DNA of 37,786 nucleotides from Alectoria sarmentosa (taxonomy: Eukaryota > Ascomycota > Lecanoromycetes > Lecanorales > Parmeliaceae). The notes beneath the pieces are model-generated. The model had not been told where the DNA came from, did not search any database, and saw only the letters and a list, made by a program, of their open reading frames with translations. Position numbers and translations under genes: made by a program. The stretch spans positions 1-37,786 of the forward strand of contig WOGZ01000314.1 in NCBI GenBank assembly GCA_009733775.1, in the 5' to 3' direction. Shown piece after piece: positions 1 through 10,288 of this stretch (position 1 is the first letter of the stretch; each line of letters begins with the position of its first letter).

Positions 1-69
1 TAATTACGACTCATATAACGTTATAATCTTTTAATAATAATAAATCGACGATGAAGTTTATAAAAATGT

Positions 70-480
70 CTTGTCAACGTTTTTGTAAAATTGAGAGTGA
101 TTATAATAAGTTATGTTCACGATGTTTGAAAGCTTTGATTCTTTTGTAAATGTAACAATTATTAACATATGTAACGATTATTGTTCTCATACTCCTTCAA
201 TAATACTCTCGCTTGAATAATTTATATATACGAGCGATTTCTAAATGATCACATGCAGACTGATCGTGTATTTCTTGAATAATAACGATGTATATTGATT
301 CAGATATTCATAAGCGATCTTTATAGTAAAAAATATCGTTCGCGATAATGCATTTATTGAATATAATATCTCTCAATTTCTCCTTATCATCAATAATTAC
401 TTCGCGTATTTCATTATATTCGTCATCGATCTTATTCGCTTCGAACACTTTATGAAAAAGAAAATCATTAATAACATTAA
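70..480 (-). pseudogene. Integrase zinc-binding (HHCC-like) segment, RIP-degraded
   Basis: A nearly continuous minus-strand frame reads as the segment before the integrase core of Ty3/gypsy elements. Recognisable pieces are EANKIDDEYNEIRE, KLRDIIFNKC, YYKDRL-stop-ISESIY, EIHDQSACDH, KLFKREYY-stop-RSM and YVNNCYIYKR. The His pair (IHDQ...CDH) remains. The distal CxxC has become CxxY. Stops replace the Trp expected after KDRL and after REYY. It is non-functional, and the catalytic DDE core is not in the window. Confidence 0.8.
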
Positions 481-599
481 TCTCGAACTCGATATTATCG
501 AGATTTAAACGATTCGATATAAAGATAATTTAATGTTGTTGCCTAAATCGTTCATTCATAAAATTGATAAGTTTGCATTTAATCATTCGAGTGAGAACA

Positions 600-930
600 T
601 CAACCTTGAAATTTTATAATTTCGAACGATAAATGATTTTGATGTTATATTCGAACAACATGTCGAGATATTTAACTTGACGACGACTCAAGTCACGTTT
701 TTCAACAAAATATATAAAACCTTTATGATTCGTGAATATCTTGATCGAAATGTCGATATATTTTAATTTAGGTCGTTAATGTTTTAAATATCGAATAATA
801 ACGAGTAATTTTTTATCGTAAATCTAATAATTATATTCGATCGAAGTTAGATTCTTGCTATAAAAGGTCATTGAATATAATATTTCTTCATCATCATATT
901 GTGATAATACTTTCTTATTAACATAATCGA
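600..930 (-). pseudogene. Retrotransposon RNase H domain remnant
   Basis: The minus strand reads MTFYSKNLTSIEYNY, then a stop, then IYDKKLLVIIRYLK, matching the start of the gypsy RNase H domain (family form: YSRKLSPAE.NYE..DKELLAI). In another frame it continues FTNHKGFIYFVEKRDLSRRQ and VKYLDMLFEYNIKI, the region that normally includes TDHKNL and LS.RQ.RW. Upstream in frame lies FIDFCNFYKKFIKDFSKI (about 1080-1150), the RT/RNase H connection. Stops and a frame change make it a pseudogene. Confidence 0.85.
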
Positions 931-1129
931 AAAAATTCGTTTTCAGAATTATCTCTTTGAATTTATCGAAATGCCGCAAAGTAGAAACTTATATAACGTT
1001 GATTTTTAATTGAATAAAGACTTCTTAATAGGCGGGTGATCATTTATAAATAACATCTTTTTTTATAAAACGAATCATCGATTTAATTATCTTCGAGAAG
1101 TCTTTTATAAACTTTTTATAAAAATTACA

Positions 1130-1760
1130 AAAGTCGATAAAGATTTATATTTGCTTCAGATTCGTAGATTATGTTTAATCGATGACGATTTATATTTTAA
1201 TCGAATTTATTCGTAATTTATCGATAAATACGAAAAAGTTTAGAAATTTAATCTCTTATACATAAAATTCGCATTTGAAGATGTTCATCTATAAATCGAT
1301 CTTTTATAACTTTTAAAGAATTAATCGAATATGTTAAACGTGTTTCTTTTTAATTTTATTATAAATAAAAATATTATTCAAATATGCTTAATAAAAGTTA
1401 TTTAAATATTCGAAAAAAATATCGTTTATATATTATTAATAAATAATAAAATCATTTATCAATTCAAATGAAAATATTCGATATTTATATATTTTAAAAA
1501 ATGTGATAAATGTAATAAAGTTTTCGTTATTTAAATGCATTCGAAATTTATTAAAAATAACGATAATATCAAATCGTGTAAAATATTTACAATTTTATAT
1601 TTTTATTAAAATCTCATTTATTAATGAAATAAAATATCGATTTCTTTTGATAATAGCGTTTAGTTTTCGATAGTTCACACAAAATCGCAGACCTTCATTT
1701 GATTTCTTAGCAAATAAAATAGATAAGGCGAATAAAGTATAATTAAATACGACGTTTATT
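1130..1760 (-). pseudogene. Retrotransposon reverse transcriptase remnant
   Basis: On the minus strand LFAKKSNEGLRFCVNYRKLN (about 1735-1645) matches the conserved LFVKKKDG.LR.CVDYR.LN block of gypsy RT. It is followed in frame by NRYFISLINEIL, one stop, KYFTRFDIIVIFNKFRMH and YKYRIFSFELIND. In a shifted frame AYLNNIFIYNKIKKKHV (about 1390-1340) is the catalytic YxDD block with both Asp codons changed to Asn, then FKCEFYV and EIKFLNFFVF. Loss of both catalytic aspartates and the stops make it inactive. Confidence 0.88.
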
Positions 1761-1799
1761 AATTTTGTTTAAAAGACCTTGAATGTGATTTATTTTTTT

Positions 1800-2700
1800 C
1801 ATTTCGATAAAGGTTATTGATAAGAAAGAAAACAAAAGAGAAGAAAAAGAAAAGAGGTTTAAATACTTCGAAAAATGTAATGTTAAAGAATATTATGATA
1901 AAGAAAAGTGCTAACACTTTTCACTTAATGTGTTTGATGATTTTCGTGTGATAAAGAAATTTGACTTAACACATAAAAAATAACAAAGGGTGCTATTCAA
2001 TCGTTTGTTCACTTATTAAACTTTCGTGAAAACAATGTGTTAATTGAATAACGTTCTTTCAATTTCGTCATTTATGTAAGAAATATTTATTATGTCGTCG
2101 TCGACTTCGTACGGGGAAACTTGGTAATGCGGAGTGAAAAAGAAAAACTTTAAAAAATTATAAAATCGTGATTTCTTATCTGATGATGATATCGTGAAAA
2201 ATTTAAATATCTTTAATGATGATCTTTCGAACGATATGATCGATGTTGTCTTAACTTGAGTTGTATAAAAATGATGTGTGATTATTTCTTTCAATTCGCT
2301 AATCAAACGAATGTTTCAATATCTTTTTTATACTCGCCATTATTGATGAGGCGAATCGCTATCTCGATGCGAGCTATTCGAATTTCAATTGTCATAAGTG
2401 ACCTAATTCAGAAATATGATATCTTAATAATTTTTATGTCTTGATAAAGCTCTTATCAGCACGATTTTTTGAATTCGTTAGTTGATATGAATAAAGTGAG
2501 TGAGGTGACTTAATTATAATGTTAAAATCAGCATAAAGTCATATCATATGAGTGTATTAAATAAGACAACTAAGTGAGAAGAAAGTATATACATAGAAAA
2601 AAAACATTTATATAAAAACAAATGTCTCTGTCAAGTCACGCTAAGCCCAATCGAATAGTGTCAAAGAAATGTGATATTAAAGAGAAGTCAGCTCTATAAG
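1800..2700. other. AT-rich flank, possible gag/protease remnant
   Basis: This lies directly upstream of the RT remnant on its coding (minus) strand, where gag/protease would be expected. One minus-strand open stretch (2040-2306) gives an 88-residue Lys/Phe-rich product. It includes SDKKSRFYNFLKFFFFTPHY, which I could not assign. No zinc knuckle or protease DTG motif was recognised, and no LTR pair was found. I call it only the probable 5' part of the same dead element. Confidence 0.35.
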
Positions 2701-5700
2701 AATGTAGGGTACGCTCATAACATATATATTATTTAATTAATTTAATCTCGTCTTCGACGAAAGCATTGTTTAAAAAAGTTTATATCGTTTTAATTAATTT
2801 TATAAATGAATAAAAAGAATAATTAATCAGCGCAATGTTTTTTTACGTGATAATTAATTTATTGCATTAATTGATTAATGAATTAATTAATTGATCTTTT
2901 TAAACGAATCGACGATTTGTGAACGAATTGATAAACATTTTATTGCTTTTAATAATTAAATATTAAAGTCTTTAAACGATAAAAAGTATAAATGAATTTT
3001 TTTAAATATGCGATCGTGAATCAATAAAGAATTTAAGCGTTTAAAAAAATGAAATATGTTATTTGTTTTCATTATAAAAGATTATTTATTATAAATAATT
3101 CTTTAAAATTCGATTATTTAAAACATTTTCATTAATTTCGTATAAAATTACGTTTTTTTTATTGCGATAATTTCGAAAGAAGCGAGTTTTGATTAATAAT
3201 CATATGCGATAATGCGTCGATTTATTATAATTTTGAGTTTGTTAACATATATCACGATGTAAAAATTTTATTAAAGTATTTATTTTCGTATTCGTTTGAT
3301 TTTAATTCGATCGAGATCTCGTTTTCAATGCTCAAAATGTGAATTAAACGATATTAAAATATAATTATGTTATATTTCGATAAAGAATAATATAATGATT
3401 TTTTAAATTTAATTATTTTTGCGCAAAAGAAACGATATAACGCGAATAATTTCTTTTTAAAAAAAAATATATATATTATAAAATTTAAAACGAAATAAAC
3501 GTCGTTAAAGCATTAAAAAAATGAGTTATTATAAATATTTATATATGTCGTTTATTTTCGTATTTTTATTATGATATATCGTTTAAATTCACGTCGTTAT
3601 AAAATATTTATTTCGTTTATTAATTTTGTTTATAATCTTTACTCTCGATAAAATATAAAATAAGTTTTATTATAAAGATCGTAAAAGCATATATATATGT
3701 TGAGACGCGAGTTAACTTTTTCTTACGCTCAAATGCGTTTATATTATTAATTAATTCGCGTTTAATATCTAATTCAATGCTTAATTTCTTTTATTTATGT
3801 TTAAAATCATCGTTTTTTCATTGTTAAATGTGATGAAATTTATAATGTTTATTTAATAGCTTTTTTTTTGCATTTTTTAAAGTTCTCTCATCGTGCGATA
3901 TAACGTTTAATTTTATATATTCGATAAAATCTTTTATATTAACGTGTATCGAATTATTAACTTTATACTTTAAAATCGTGATTGAATTATTATAATTTTA
4001 TGATTATAAACATAATTAATAAAACGCTGAAAATTATAATAATCACGTTTAATAAATTTAATTTTAAAATAAAAAAAACGAATGTTTATAAAAGAGTCGC
4101 TTAAATTCGATAACGATATAAAAAATTGAATAATCGTAATAACAGAAATAAACATATAATTATGTGATTATTATATATTATTTTTTCTCTTATTTCTCTT
4201 TTTGCGAATTTTATTCTTTTGTTTATTTTTCAAATCACGCTTTTAATTAATAAATAAATTTATAAACAATGCATCGACGATGAGTTTATCGATTTAATTT
4301 ATCACGATAATTGTTAATTAATTAATTATATTTTAAATTGTTATGAAATAATATTTGCGCGAATTTTTAATATAACAAATCGATTTAAAGTAATTTTAAT
4401 TATTATAATCGTTTTTATAATATTTTTAACGATCGCGAATAACACATTTAATAATAACGATAAAATTAATTTCATTTTTCGCAATTTAAGCATTAAACAA
4501 TCGTTTAATAAAATTTAAAATTAATGAAATTTCGATAAAATTTATAAATTTATTATTTACAAATTTATCGTTATATGTGATTATTATAAAAACGATTTTA
4601 ATAACAATAATTTTTTTTTCAATGATAACAAATTTATTATAAACGTATCGATATATTAAATCAAATTGAAGCTTTTTTTTATATTTTTAATTTTATAATT
4701 TATTGAATATCGTGTTTAAAATTTAATTAAATTCGCTTAAATCAATTTTTTGAATATTAAAATGCTTTTATTTAATCGTAATAAAAATTTTATATGATGA
4801 AATCGCAATGAATAAAATTTAATAATATAATATATATTTAAACGATATAATATATTCACGAGCACGGGTATTTTCAACAATTAATAATAAATATAAAATA
4901 AACGAATTATTATCGAATATATATCTTTTGATTTTAATGTTAAATGCGATTTTTTCGTTTTCTTAAAACGATTTCACATTAAATTTATATTATATAAATT
5001 TCATTTCTTTATTGTTAAGCGAATCGATATTAATAACGTCTTTTTAAATAATAATAAAATAATATAATTTCGTTTTCGTTTTTAATTAAATTGATTTTTT
5101 ATTATTCTTTTGCGAATAAGATTATTAATTTTTTTGAATATTCATAATCTTTAAGGTCTTTTATTAACGTTTTCTTTTTTCTTTATTTTTTTCATCATCA
5201 ATCGTCGCTTGCAAATCGTTTAATTAATTATTAAATTAAATTATTATCGATATTCGCATTTTGATAATAAAATTAAATTGAAAAAAGAAATAAAAGTATA
5301 AATTATTCGATTGTATAAAAACTAGATTCTCGCTAATAAGCATCATTTAATTAAATATCATTTTTTTTGAATTTATAAATCGTCTTTTATTTATCGATAA
5401 TTTCGATAATAATATGTTATATAAAAAATTAAATAATTAATTTAATAACGACGAATTAAGTTATAAAAGATTTAAAAAAGATTTAATTGTCGAAAAAGAA
5501 CGTTATCGTTTAAAAGGCTTCGATTTATTAAATTTTAATAATAACGTAATTATTATATGAGATCTTATAATGAATTTTAAATTAAATGTCTTAATAATAA
5601 ATGTAATAAATACGTTCATTTTTATTACAACCTCATTTTCTTCGATTCAATTAAACGAAAATCATTTATTATTAAAAGTTATAAAAATGTTTGCACATTT

Positions 5701-6100
5701 TTTTTTCATAAAAGGTTTTTCAAAATTAAATTTTTTGCGTGATGACATAATAATAACAATACAATTTATAAATATAATAAAAGAGTTTCTTTATATGTTT
5801 ATGTTATATCGTTTAATTTATATTATATCGTTTATTAAATAATTTTAATTTTAATTCGACTAGAAAAGTAAAATAATTATTATAATAATTGTTTTATTTT
5901 TTGTGTGACTTTAACGATAATATAAGTAAAAAATAATAAAATCGATTGTTAATCGAGCGTAAATGATAACGATAACGATAATAATAATAACGATAAATAA
6001 ATCGAGATCTAAAAAGGTTATGTTTATTTTAAATGATTAATGAATTATACACGGTCTCATTTTTATACGATTTAATTATTATATCACGATTTTATCTTTT
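2700..6100. other. Gene-free AT-rich DNA
   Basis: I see no supportable gene here. The few open frames (3970-4155 minus, 5570-5842 plus) are built almost wholly from Ile, Phe, Asn, Lys and Leu codons, as expected of any AT-rich sequence, and resemble no family I know. It is most likely heavily mutated repeat DNA, identifiable only against less damaged copies elsewhere in the genome. Confidence 0.6.
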
Positions 6101-6104
6101 GCGT

Positions 6105-6260
6105 GCATTTGGCGGTCGTTTAAACAAAAAATTGCGGGGGCGGTTGCAAGTTTTGCGCTCCCGCCAAGGGTTTTGCAAAAAGGAATATTCCACCAAGCGA
6201 AGACGGTACTTTACGGCTAGTAAAAGACTTCGAAAATGTCACACGTTGCAACTGTTCAGA
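6105..6260. other. GC-richer island with hairpin at edge of AT block
   Basis: About 150 bases of balanced composition lie inside the AT-rich block. Positions 6134-6142 (GCGGGGGCG) can pair with 6156-6164 (CGCTCCCGC) across a 13-base loop, with one G-T wobble. TTTTGC recurs around it. A plus-strand open frame (6033-6296) crosses it but resembles nothing known. It may be a less mutated part of a repeat or a fragment captured at the boundary. Confidence 0.4.
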
Positions 6261-6558
6261 TGTATCGTTTATACATATATATATTGTTATTATTAATTAT
6301 CGAGTGTCCGAGGGTCATCCAGATAAATCGACCGCAACTTCTTGTCAGACAACACCGCTAGCTATGACGAGACTAGTTCAAAAGCAGATGGAGAAATCCA
6401 TCTTTTCCTCGTCGTTCGTCTCATCGTCCTTTTGATCCCAGGATTCAGCACTCGCAGAGTGCTTAGTATCTCAGCATAGGTAAATTTTCGACAACGTTTA
6501 TGTATAGCTCGGAGTATGTCATGTTCATCGCGGACTGGTTTCATCTATTGTACATGCA

Positions 6559-7677
6559 ATGCAAGCCCGATGTGCGCAGTGTTTGTTCATGAATTGTCTC
6601 AAACCACTCAGAACATATCGCTCTCCCGCGAGGCTTGCTGTGCAGAGAAATTTTAAAGCTGCTGCCTCCACACAGCGTGACAATCCGCGAATGGTGGCAA
6701 GTCCTTCAGCGGCCTCCTCTACGTCCAATGGGACAAGTACGCTACGTCCGGGCATAGCACAAAAGATACGAGCGGAAAGCGAAGACTCCAAGGAACGGAA
6801 AGATCCAATCGTCATCTTTCAGACCTTTGCCGACTCGCAGAAGAACTACGAGCGCTACGGTGGCCCTCACCTCTTCCGACATACATACAAGCAAACTTTC
6901 CAACGCTTCAACGCCTTGAATGCTATCTTCGGCAAAATAGACAGAAAGTGTCTGATGAACCAAATGGCCCAAGATACCGACGTAATGCTCTTCCGCAAAC
7001 TCAAAGAGATGGCAGATCTCAGACAAAACTATATCCGCGCCGTTGGAAGCAAGAACTTCGAAGAACGCACCGACCAGTCAGCAGCCCGACTTCGAGCAGA
7101 GGGCTTCTTTGCCGGACTTCCGAGGCTTCTTCGTAACGCCAGGCGCGAAACTCGCAAAATGAAGGACGCACGCAAGCAATTCCCATATATAAGCCGTTCT
7201 AGTCAATTCCTGAGCGAAGAAACGAAGCGAGCTATGCAGAATGCCCCATATTTCCTAAAAATCCAATTCTCACTGAGCCCTGACGCGCAAACCAAAGAGC
7301 AGTTGCGAGTTCTGATGAGGTGGTTGAGGCTGTCGGAGACTGACAAACTGAGGCGCAAACCCCTTTTGACGGCCAGCTCGCGTGAGGAGCTGAAGTACGC
7401 CTTAGCCGAGACGCATCAGACAAAGTTATACTATAACAAAGCGTTCCAGATGTGCAAGGCAGTTTGCATCATCTTTGGGTGTGGTTTCTTCGCATGGAGA
7501 GCCGGGTCGGATTTGATTGAGAGATGGCGTCACTCGAAGAATCAGGCTGCCTTGGAACAGAATCCGAACGAGGACAGTCCTTCTTCGTCGCCGTCAAAGG
7601 TCACAGCAGATGTCGTATCTGGGATCGATAAAGTCCTGGTGTGTGAATTGGGCGAAACCTACACAAAGGTCGAGTAG
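6559..7677 (+). CDS. Hypothetical protein, possibly mitochondrial, one membrane segment
   Basis: An uninterrupted 372-residue frame. I do not recognise the family. A second in-frame Met at 6589 would begin MNCLKPLRTYRSPARLAVQR, which is rich in Arg, Ala and Leu and almost free of acidic residues. That looks like a mitochondrial presequence, so 6589 may be the real start. The middle is strongly basic and helical (for example RLLRNARRETRKMKDARKQF). One probable transmembrane helix lies near residues 298-318 (CKAVCIIFGCGFFAWRAG), followed by a Ser/Pro-rich hydrophilic tail. Codon use and composition are ordinary, unlike the adjacent AT block. It is the first intact-looking gene after that block. 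Further 3' exons cannot be excluded. The location is inferred from sequence character only. Confidence 0.6.
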   Translation: MQARCAQCLFMNCLKPLRTYRSPARLAVQRNFKAAASTQRDNPRMVASPSAASSTSNGTSTLRPGIAQKIRAESEDSKERKDPIVIFQTFADSQKNYERYGGPHLFRHTYKQTFQRFNALNAIFGKIDRKCLMNQMAQDTDVMLFRKLKEMADLRQNYIRAVGSKNFEERTDQSAARLRAEGFFAGLPRLLRNARRETRKMKDARKQFPYISRSSQFLSEETKRAMQNAPYFLKIQFSLSPDAQTKEQLRVLMRWLRLSETDKLRRKPLLTASSREELKYALAETHQTKLYYNKAFQMCKAVCIIFGCGFFAWRAGSDLIERWRHSKNQAALEQNPNEDSPSSSPSKVTADVVSGIDKVLVCELGETYTKVE

Positions 7678-7749
7678 CCCCTTGCATCACGTTGGGACAC
7701 TCCATCATGGCCGTTCTATCTCCACTGGAACAATGATTGCAGGACTCAG

Positions 7750-8530
7750 ATGACAGCTATGAAGCCATCAACTGCACGGTATTGTACAATATCTACGACA
7801 AAGCCCCGCCGCCTGTCAAAGCCCACATTTCCTCAAGGGTCTAGCTTATCTATTGAACCCGAACGCATTCCGCAGCGACTTACAGAAAGGCTTCCACCTT
7901 TTCTGAGGAGGTATCAAGATCTCTCGGATAACGCTTTCTTCCAGCAAGTCCGCAAGGTCGTCGCTGCGAGACAAGCATTTGACGAGATCTGTCATATAAA
8001 TCTCGTCGACTCATCTCAATGTTTGACAACAAATGAAGCGCACAGAACACGAGAGTACCGTCAGCAGTGCGCCTGGAACGTTTAGAAGATGAATTTGGCC
8101 GATCTGCTTGAATTGGAAGTGACCAAACTTCAGCATACGAAACCTGAAATGCGCAATCTGAAGGGCCATGCACAAGTCAAGCACATTCTCAAAGGCATGA
8201 GACAGAGATTGGAAAGTGATGCAGCAAGCGAGTCTCCGCATTATCCTCAGAGGAGAATCGAGAGATCAGCCTCGAAATGTTGAAGTTCAAGGATATGGAG
8301 AAAGGCTTCCCCAACTGCAGTTACTGGAACAATAGACATACTCACCTCAACTGTCAGAAGTGTGGGCGATTTACAGACTGGTGGAACTCAAAGGTAGAAA
8401 GCATTGTAAGTGCTCTCGCAGAACCTTGGGTTCAAATAATGAACAAACAGCAATGCTAACGCGAAGCTTTTTAGAGCTGGTCAATCCGAGTGCGCGAATT
8501 TTTCTGTCTCAGGTGTCATGCAAGAAGTTA
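7750..8530 (+). pseudogene. Broken or unresolved multi-exon hypothetical gene
   Basis: Several protein-like plus-strand pieces follow each other without one clean frame. The frame at 7750-8085 is closed by a TAG and continues in the same frame at 8089 (MNLADLLELEVTKLQHTKPE, then a helical stretch). A one-step frame change near 8240 gives ISLEMLKFKDMEKGFPNCSY and HLNCQKCGRFTDWW. A plausible intron follows, with GTAAGT at about 8405, a TGCTAAC branch site near 8455 and TTTTTAG near 8474. It leads to REFFCLRCHARS and a stop. The paired CxxC motifs (NCQKCG and CLRCH) suggest a small zinc ribbon. I infer either a decaying gene or one whose splicing I failed to resolve. Confidence 0.35.
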
Positions 8531-8871
8531 ATGATGTCTCACATTAGTCACCTTCCCTCATTAATCGCCGCCTGAGTGCAGAAAAGCAAGCCTCACCATC
8601 TCACGAGATATGAAAGTCCCAACTACAGGCCCATGGCATCCCAGCGCGTCGAAAAGACTCCCAAACATCGCATTATGGCCAAGGGTGTGCTCATCCGCGC
8701 CAACCCAGAGATTTCTGCCCGGAATCATCAACCGCCGCACCTCTACATCAAGCGGTGGTGAGGATGTTAAGTGGATCAACCAATTACGCAGATTGGTCGT
8801 TTTAACGCAAACGTACAAACAGCTGAAGCATTTTCATGGCGCCAATCCTGGGCAGAGATACCAACGCATGA

Positions 8872-9246
8872 ATGGAAGGACGAGAACCCAGCGAGAAAAG
8901 CGAATTCGATCAGCAACTCCAACGTGCTGACGAAGAAACGGTTGAGGTTCTGGGAGCAGTCATTGACGGAGAAAGATTGAGACTTTCTCAGAGCGATCCT
9001 AAAATACAAAGCTTGGGACGTTCGAGACAGGTTCTGGCCGCTATTGTAGCCATCGAACAAAAGCTTAACGCTGATGCTGCAAAGCCTGGCTCCCAGCTCA
9101 CTCCCGAAGATCTCAATATCATGAAGACTAAGCTTTCCGAATTCAGCAAGATGGCAAAGACAATCGGGGCTATGGGGATAGTACCAAAGGTGGTACAGCC
9201 ACTAGGTTTTCTCTACTGGGCTTTCAATACTGGAAGCTGCCCTTAG
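8872..9246 (+). CDS. Small hypothetical protein
   Basis: A 124-residue frame with a TGA immediately before its ATG. It is charged and helical at first (QLQRADEETVEVLGAVIDGE) and ends in a mildly hydrophobic segment (VVQPLGFLYWAFNTGSCP). No family was recognised. It could be the last exon of the fragmented locus just upstream, since neither part has a convincing independent structure. It lies tail to tail with the secreted-protein gene that ends at 9386. Confidence 0.3.
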   Translation: MEGREPSEKSEFDQQLQRADEETVEVLGAVIDGERLRLSQSDPKIQSLGRSRQVLAAIVAIEQKLNADAAKPGSQLTPEDLNIMKTKLSEFSKMAKTIGAMGIVPKVVQPLGFLYWAFNTGSCP

Positions 9247-9385
9247 AAGGAATCCTACATCTCTCAAAGTACAGATACTGTCAAGCGTTCCGACCGTCTG
9301 ATGAAAGACACCAGTATCAACCACATACCAACGTACCACCCACAGCCGCCATGCCACGTCCTCACCGTCCCTACTCGACCGCCCC

Positions 9386-9904
9386 CTACGAAACACTCCC
9401 ATTCCCCCCCACCACCACCCCCGTCGCCTCCAACACAATACTCAACCACCAATCCTTCCTCGGACCGATCCTCGTCTTGGCCAACCGATTCCTCCCCTCC
9501 ACCACCCCAACAAAGCATTTCCCCAGCGCCCAAATCGCCGGCCCCAACAGCGTCTCGATCGGAAAAACATCCCGCTCGCCCCCGCCGCCGACCAGTATGT
9601 AGCACCCGCCCCGATCGGTCTCGGGGCCCCACTGCTTGAAATCGCCCGGGACCCACAAGGTCGGGGTCCGGATCTGCGGGGTGGCGTAGAGGCGGAAGAG
9701 GGAGGGGATGCAGGTGGCGTAGTCGCTGAGGGGGTAGAGGTCGGGGTCGCGGCGGCAGAGGACGTTGTTCATGCGGGCGGCGGGGTCGGTGGTTGGGAAT
9801 GCGGCGGGTGGGGTGAGGTTCGATACGGGTAGTAAGGGGAGGGATGAGGGGTTCGCGGCCGGTGTTAGGAGGAGGATGTGGATGAGAAGGATTGCTGGGA
9901 GCAT
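9386..9904 (-). CDS. Small secreted cysteine-containing protein
   Basis: A 172-residue single-exon frame. It starts with a classic secretion signal (MLPAILLIHILLLTPAANP: short start, hydrophobic Leu/Ile core, small residues at the expected cleavage area). The mature part has four cysteines (in VLCRRD, YATCIP, GGCYIL and GKCFVG), enough for two disulfides, plus a GPRKDWWLSIVLEATG block near the end. Length, signal peptide and paired cysteines fit the large, poorly described class of small secreted proteins in ascomycetes, some of which act at the host interface. I cannot name a family and infer no specific function. GC-rich codon use differs from the flanking genes. A 3' intron changing the last residues is possible. 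Confidence 0.6.
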   Translation of the reverse strand: MLPAILLIHILLLTPAANPSSLPLLPVSNLTPPAAFPTTDPAARMNNVLCRRDPDLYPLSDYATCIPSLFRLYATPQIRTPTLWVPGDFKQWGPETDRGGCYILVGGGGERDVFPIETLLGPAIWALGKCFVGVVEGRNRLAKTRIGPRKDWWLSIVLEATGVVVGGNGSVS

Positions 9905-10288
9905 GGTTGCTAGGTCAAGGGATGGCGGCGATGCTACCTATATTTTTGAGATTTGCTTGTCGGGACTAGAGCGATTACTCTTTTTTTTTTTTTTGCGAAA
10001 CTCCCCATTTCGGCTCTCGGAGGATTTTCTATGTATGCGCTTCAGTCGTATACGAGCGTCTTTGATAAGCACCGTTCTCGGCTAAGCACAACTGCATCTG
10101 GATATTCAAGCACGATCCGAATATCCATGTAATGAACGTTCTTGATGAAGTACGAGGAGGGCAAAAGAACGGATCAATTGGGAACATGAGCTCTCGACAC
10201 GAACTGGGCTATGTCTGAGAATACCACAATGTAAAATATTCGAGACTAAACATCCAACAGATATGTAGCAGCCGAAGATGGCCTTTCT
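9905..10288. other. Intergenic, head of secreted-protein gene
   Basis: Between the start of the secreted-protein gene and the 3' end of the C2H2 gene, both on the minus strand. It contains a T homopolymer of about 16 at 9980-9995. I see nothing else supportable. Confidence 0.5.

Larger units (their letters stand above)
1..1790 (-). mobile_element. Degenerate Ty3/gypsy LTR retrotransposon pol region (partial)
   Basis: Read on the minus strand, the block contains in order reverse transcriptase, RNase H and the integrase zinc-binding segment, the Ty3/gypsy order. The reading frame is broken by many stops and a few shifts. The integrase catalytic core and the 3' LTR would lie beyond the left edge of the window. 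Upstream gag and protease should lie to the right (about 1800-2700), but I could not identify them. Stops sit where the family has Trp (TGG to TGA) or Gln (CAA to TAA), as RIP would cause. The copy is dead. Confidence 0.85.
1..6300. repeat. AT-rich, RIP-like block
   Basis: This stretch is overwhelmingly A+T with long runs of TA/AT/TTAA words, while CA and TG dinucleotides look depleted and CG survives in TCGA/ATCG contexts. That is the expected footprint of fungal repeat-induced point mutation, which mainly turns CpA into TpA. No intact gene is present. The left end holds a recognisable retrotransposon; the rest is too decayed to identify. Composition changes abruptly near 6300 to normal genic DNA. 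The AT content is seen directly; RIP as the mechanism is inferred from the dinucleotide pattern and the kind of stop codons in the element. Confidence 0.85.

Noticed and set aside
5570..5842. 90-residue frame in the AT block
   Set aside because: Ile/Phe/Asn/Lys-rich composition is expected from AT-rich DNA; no family resemblance.
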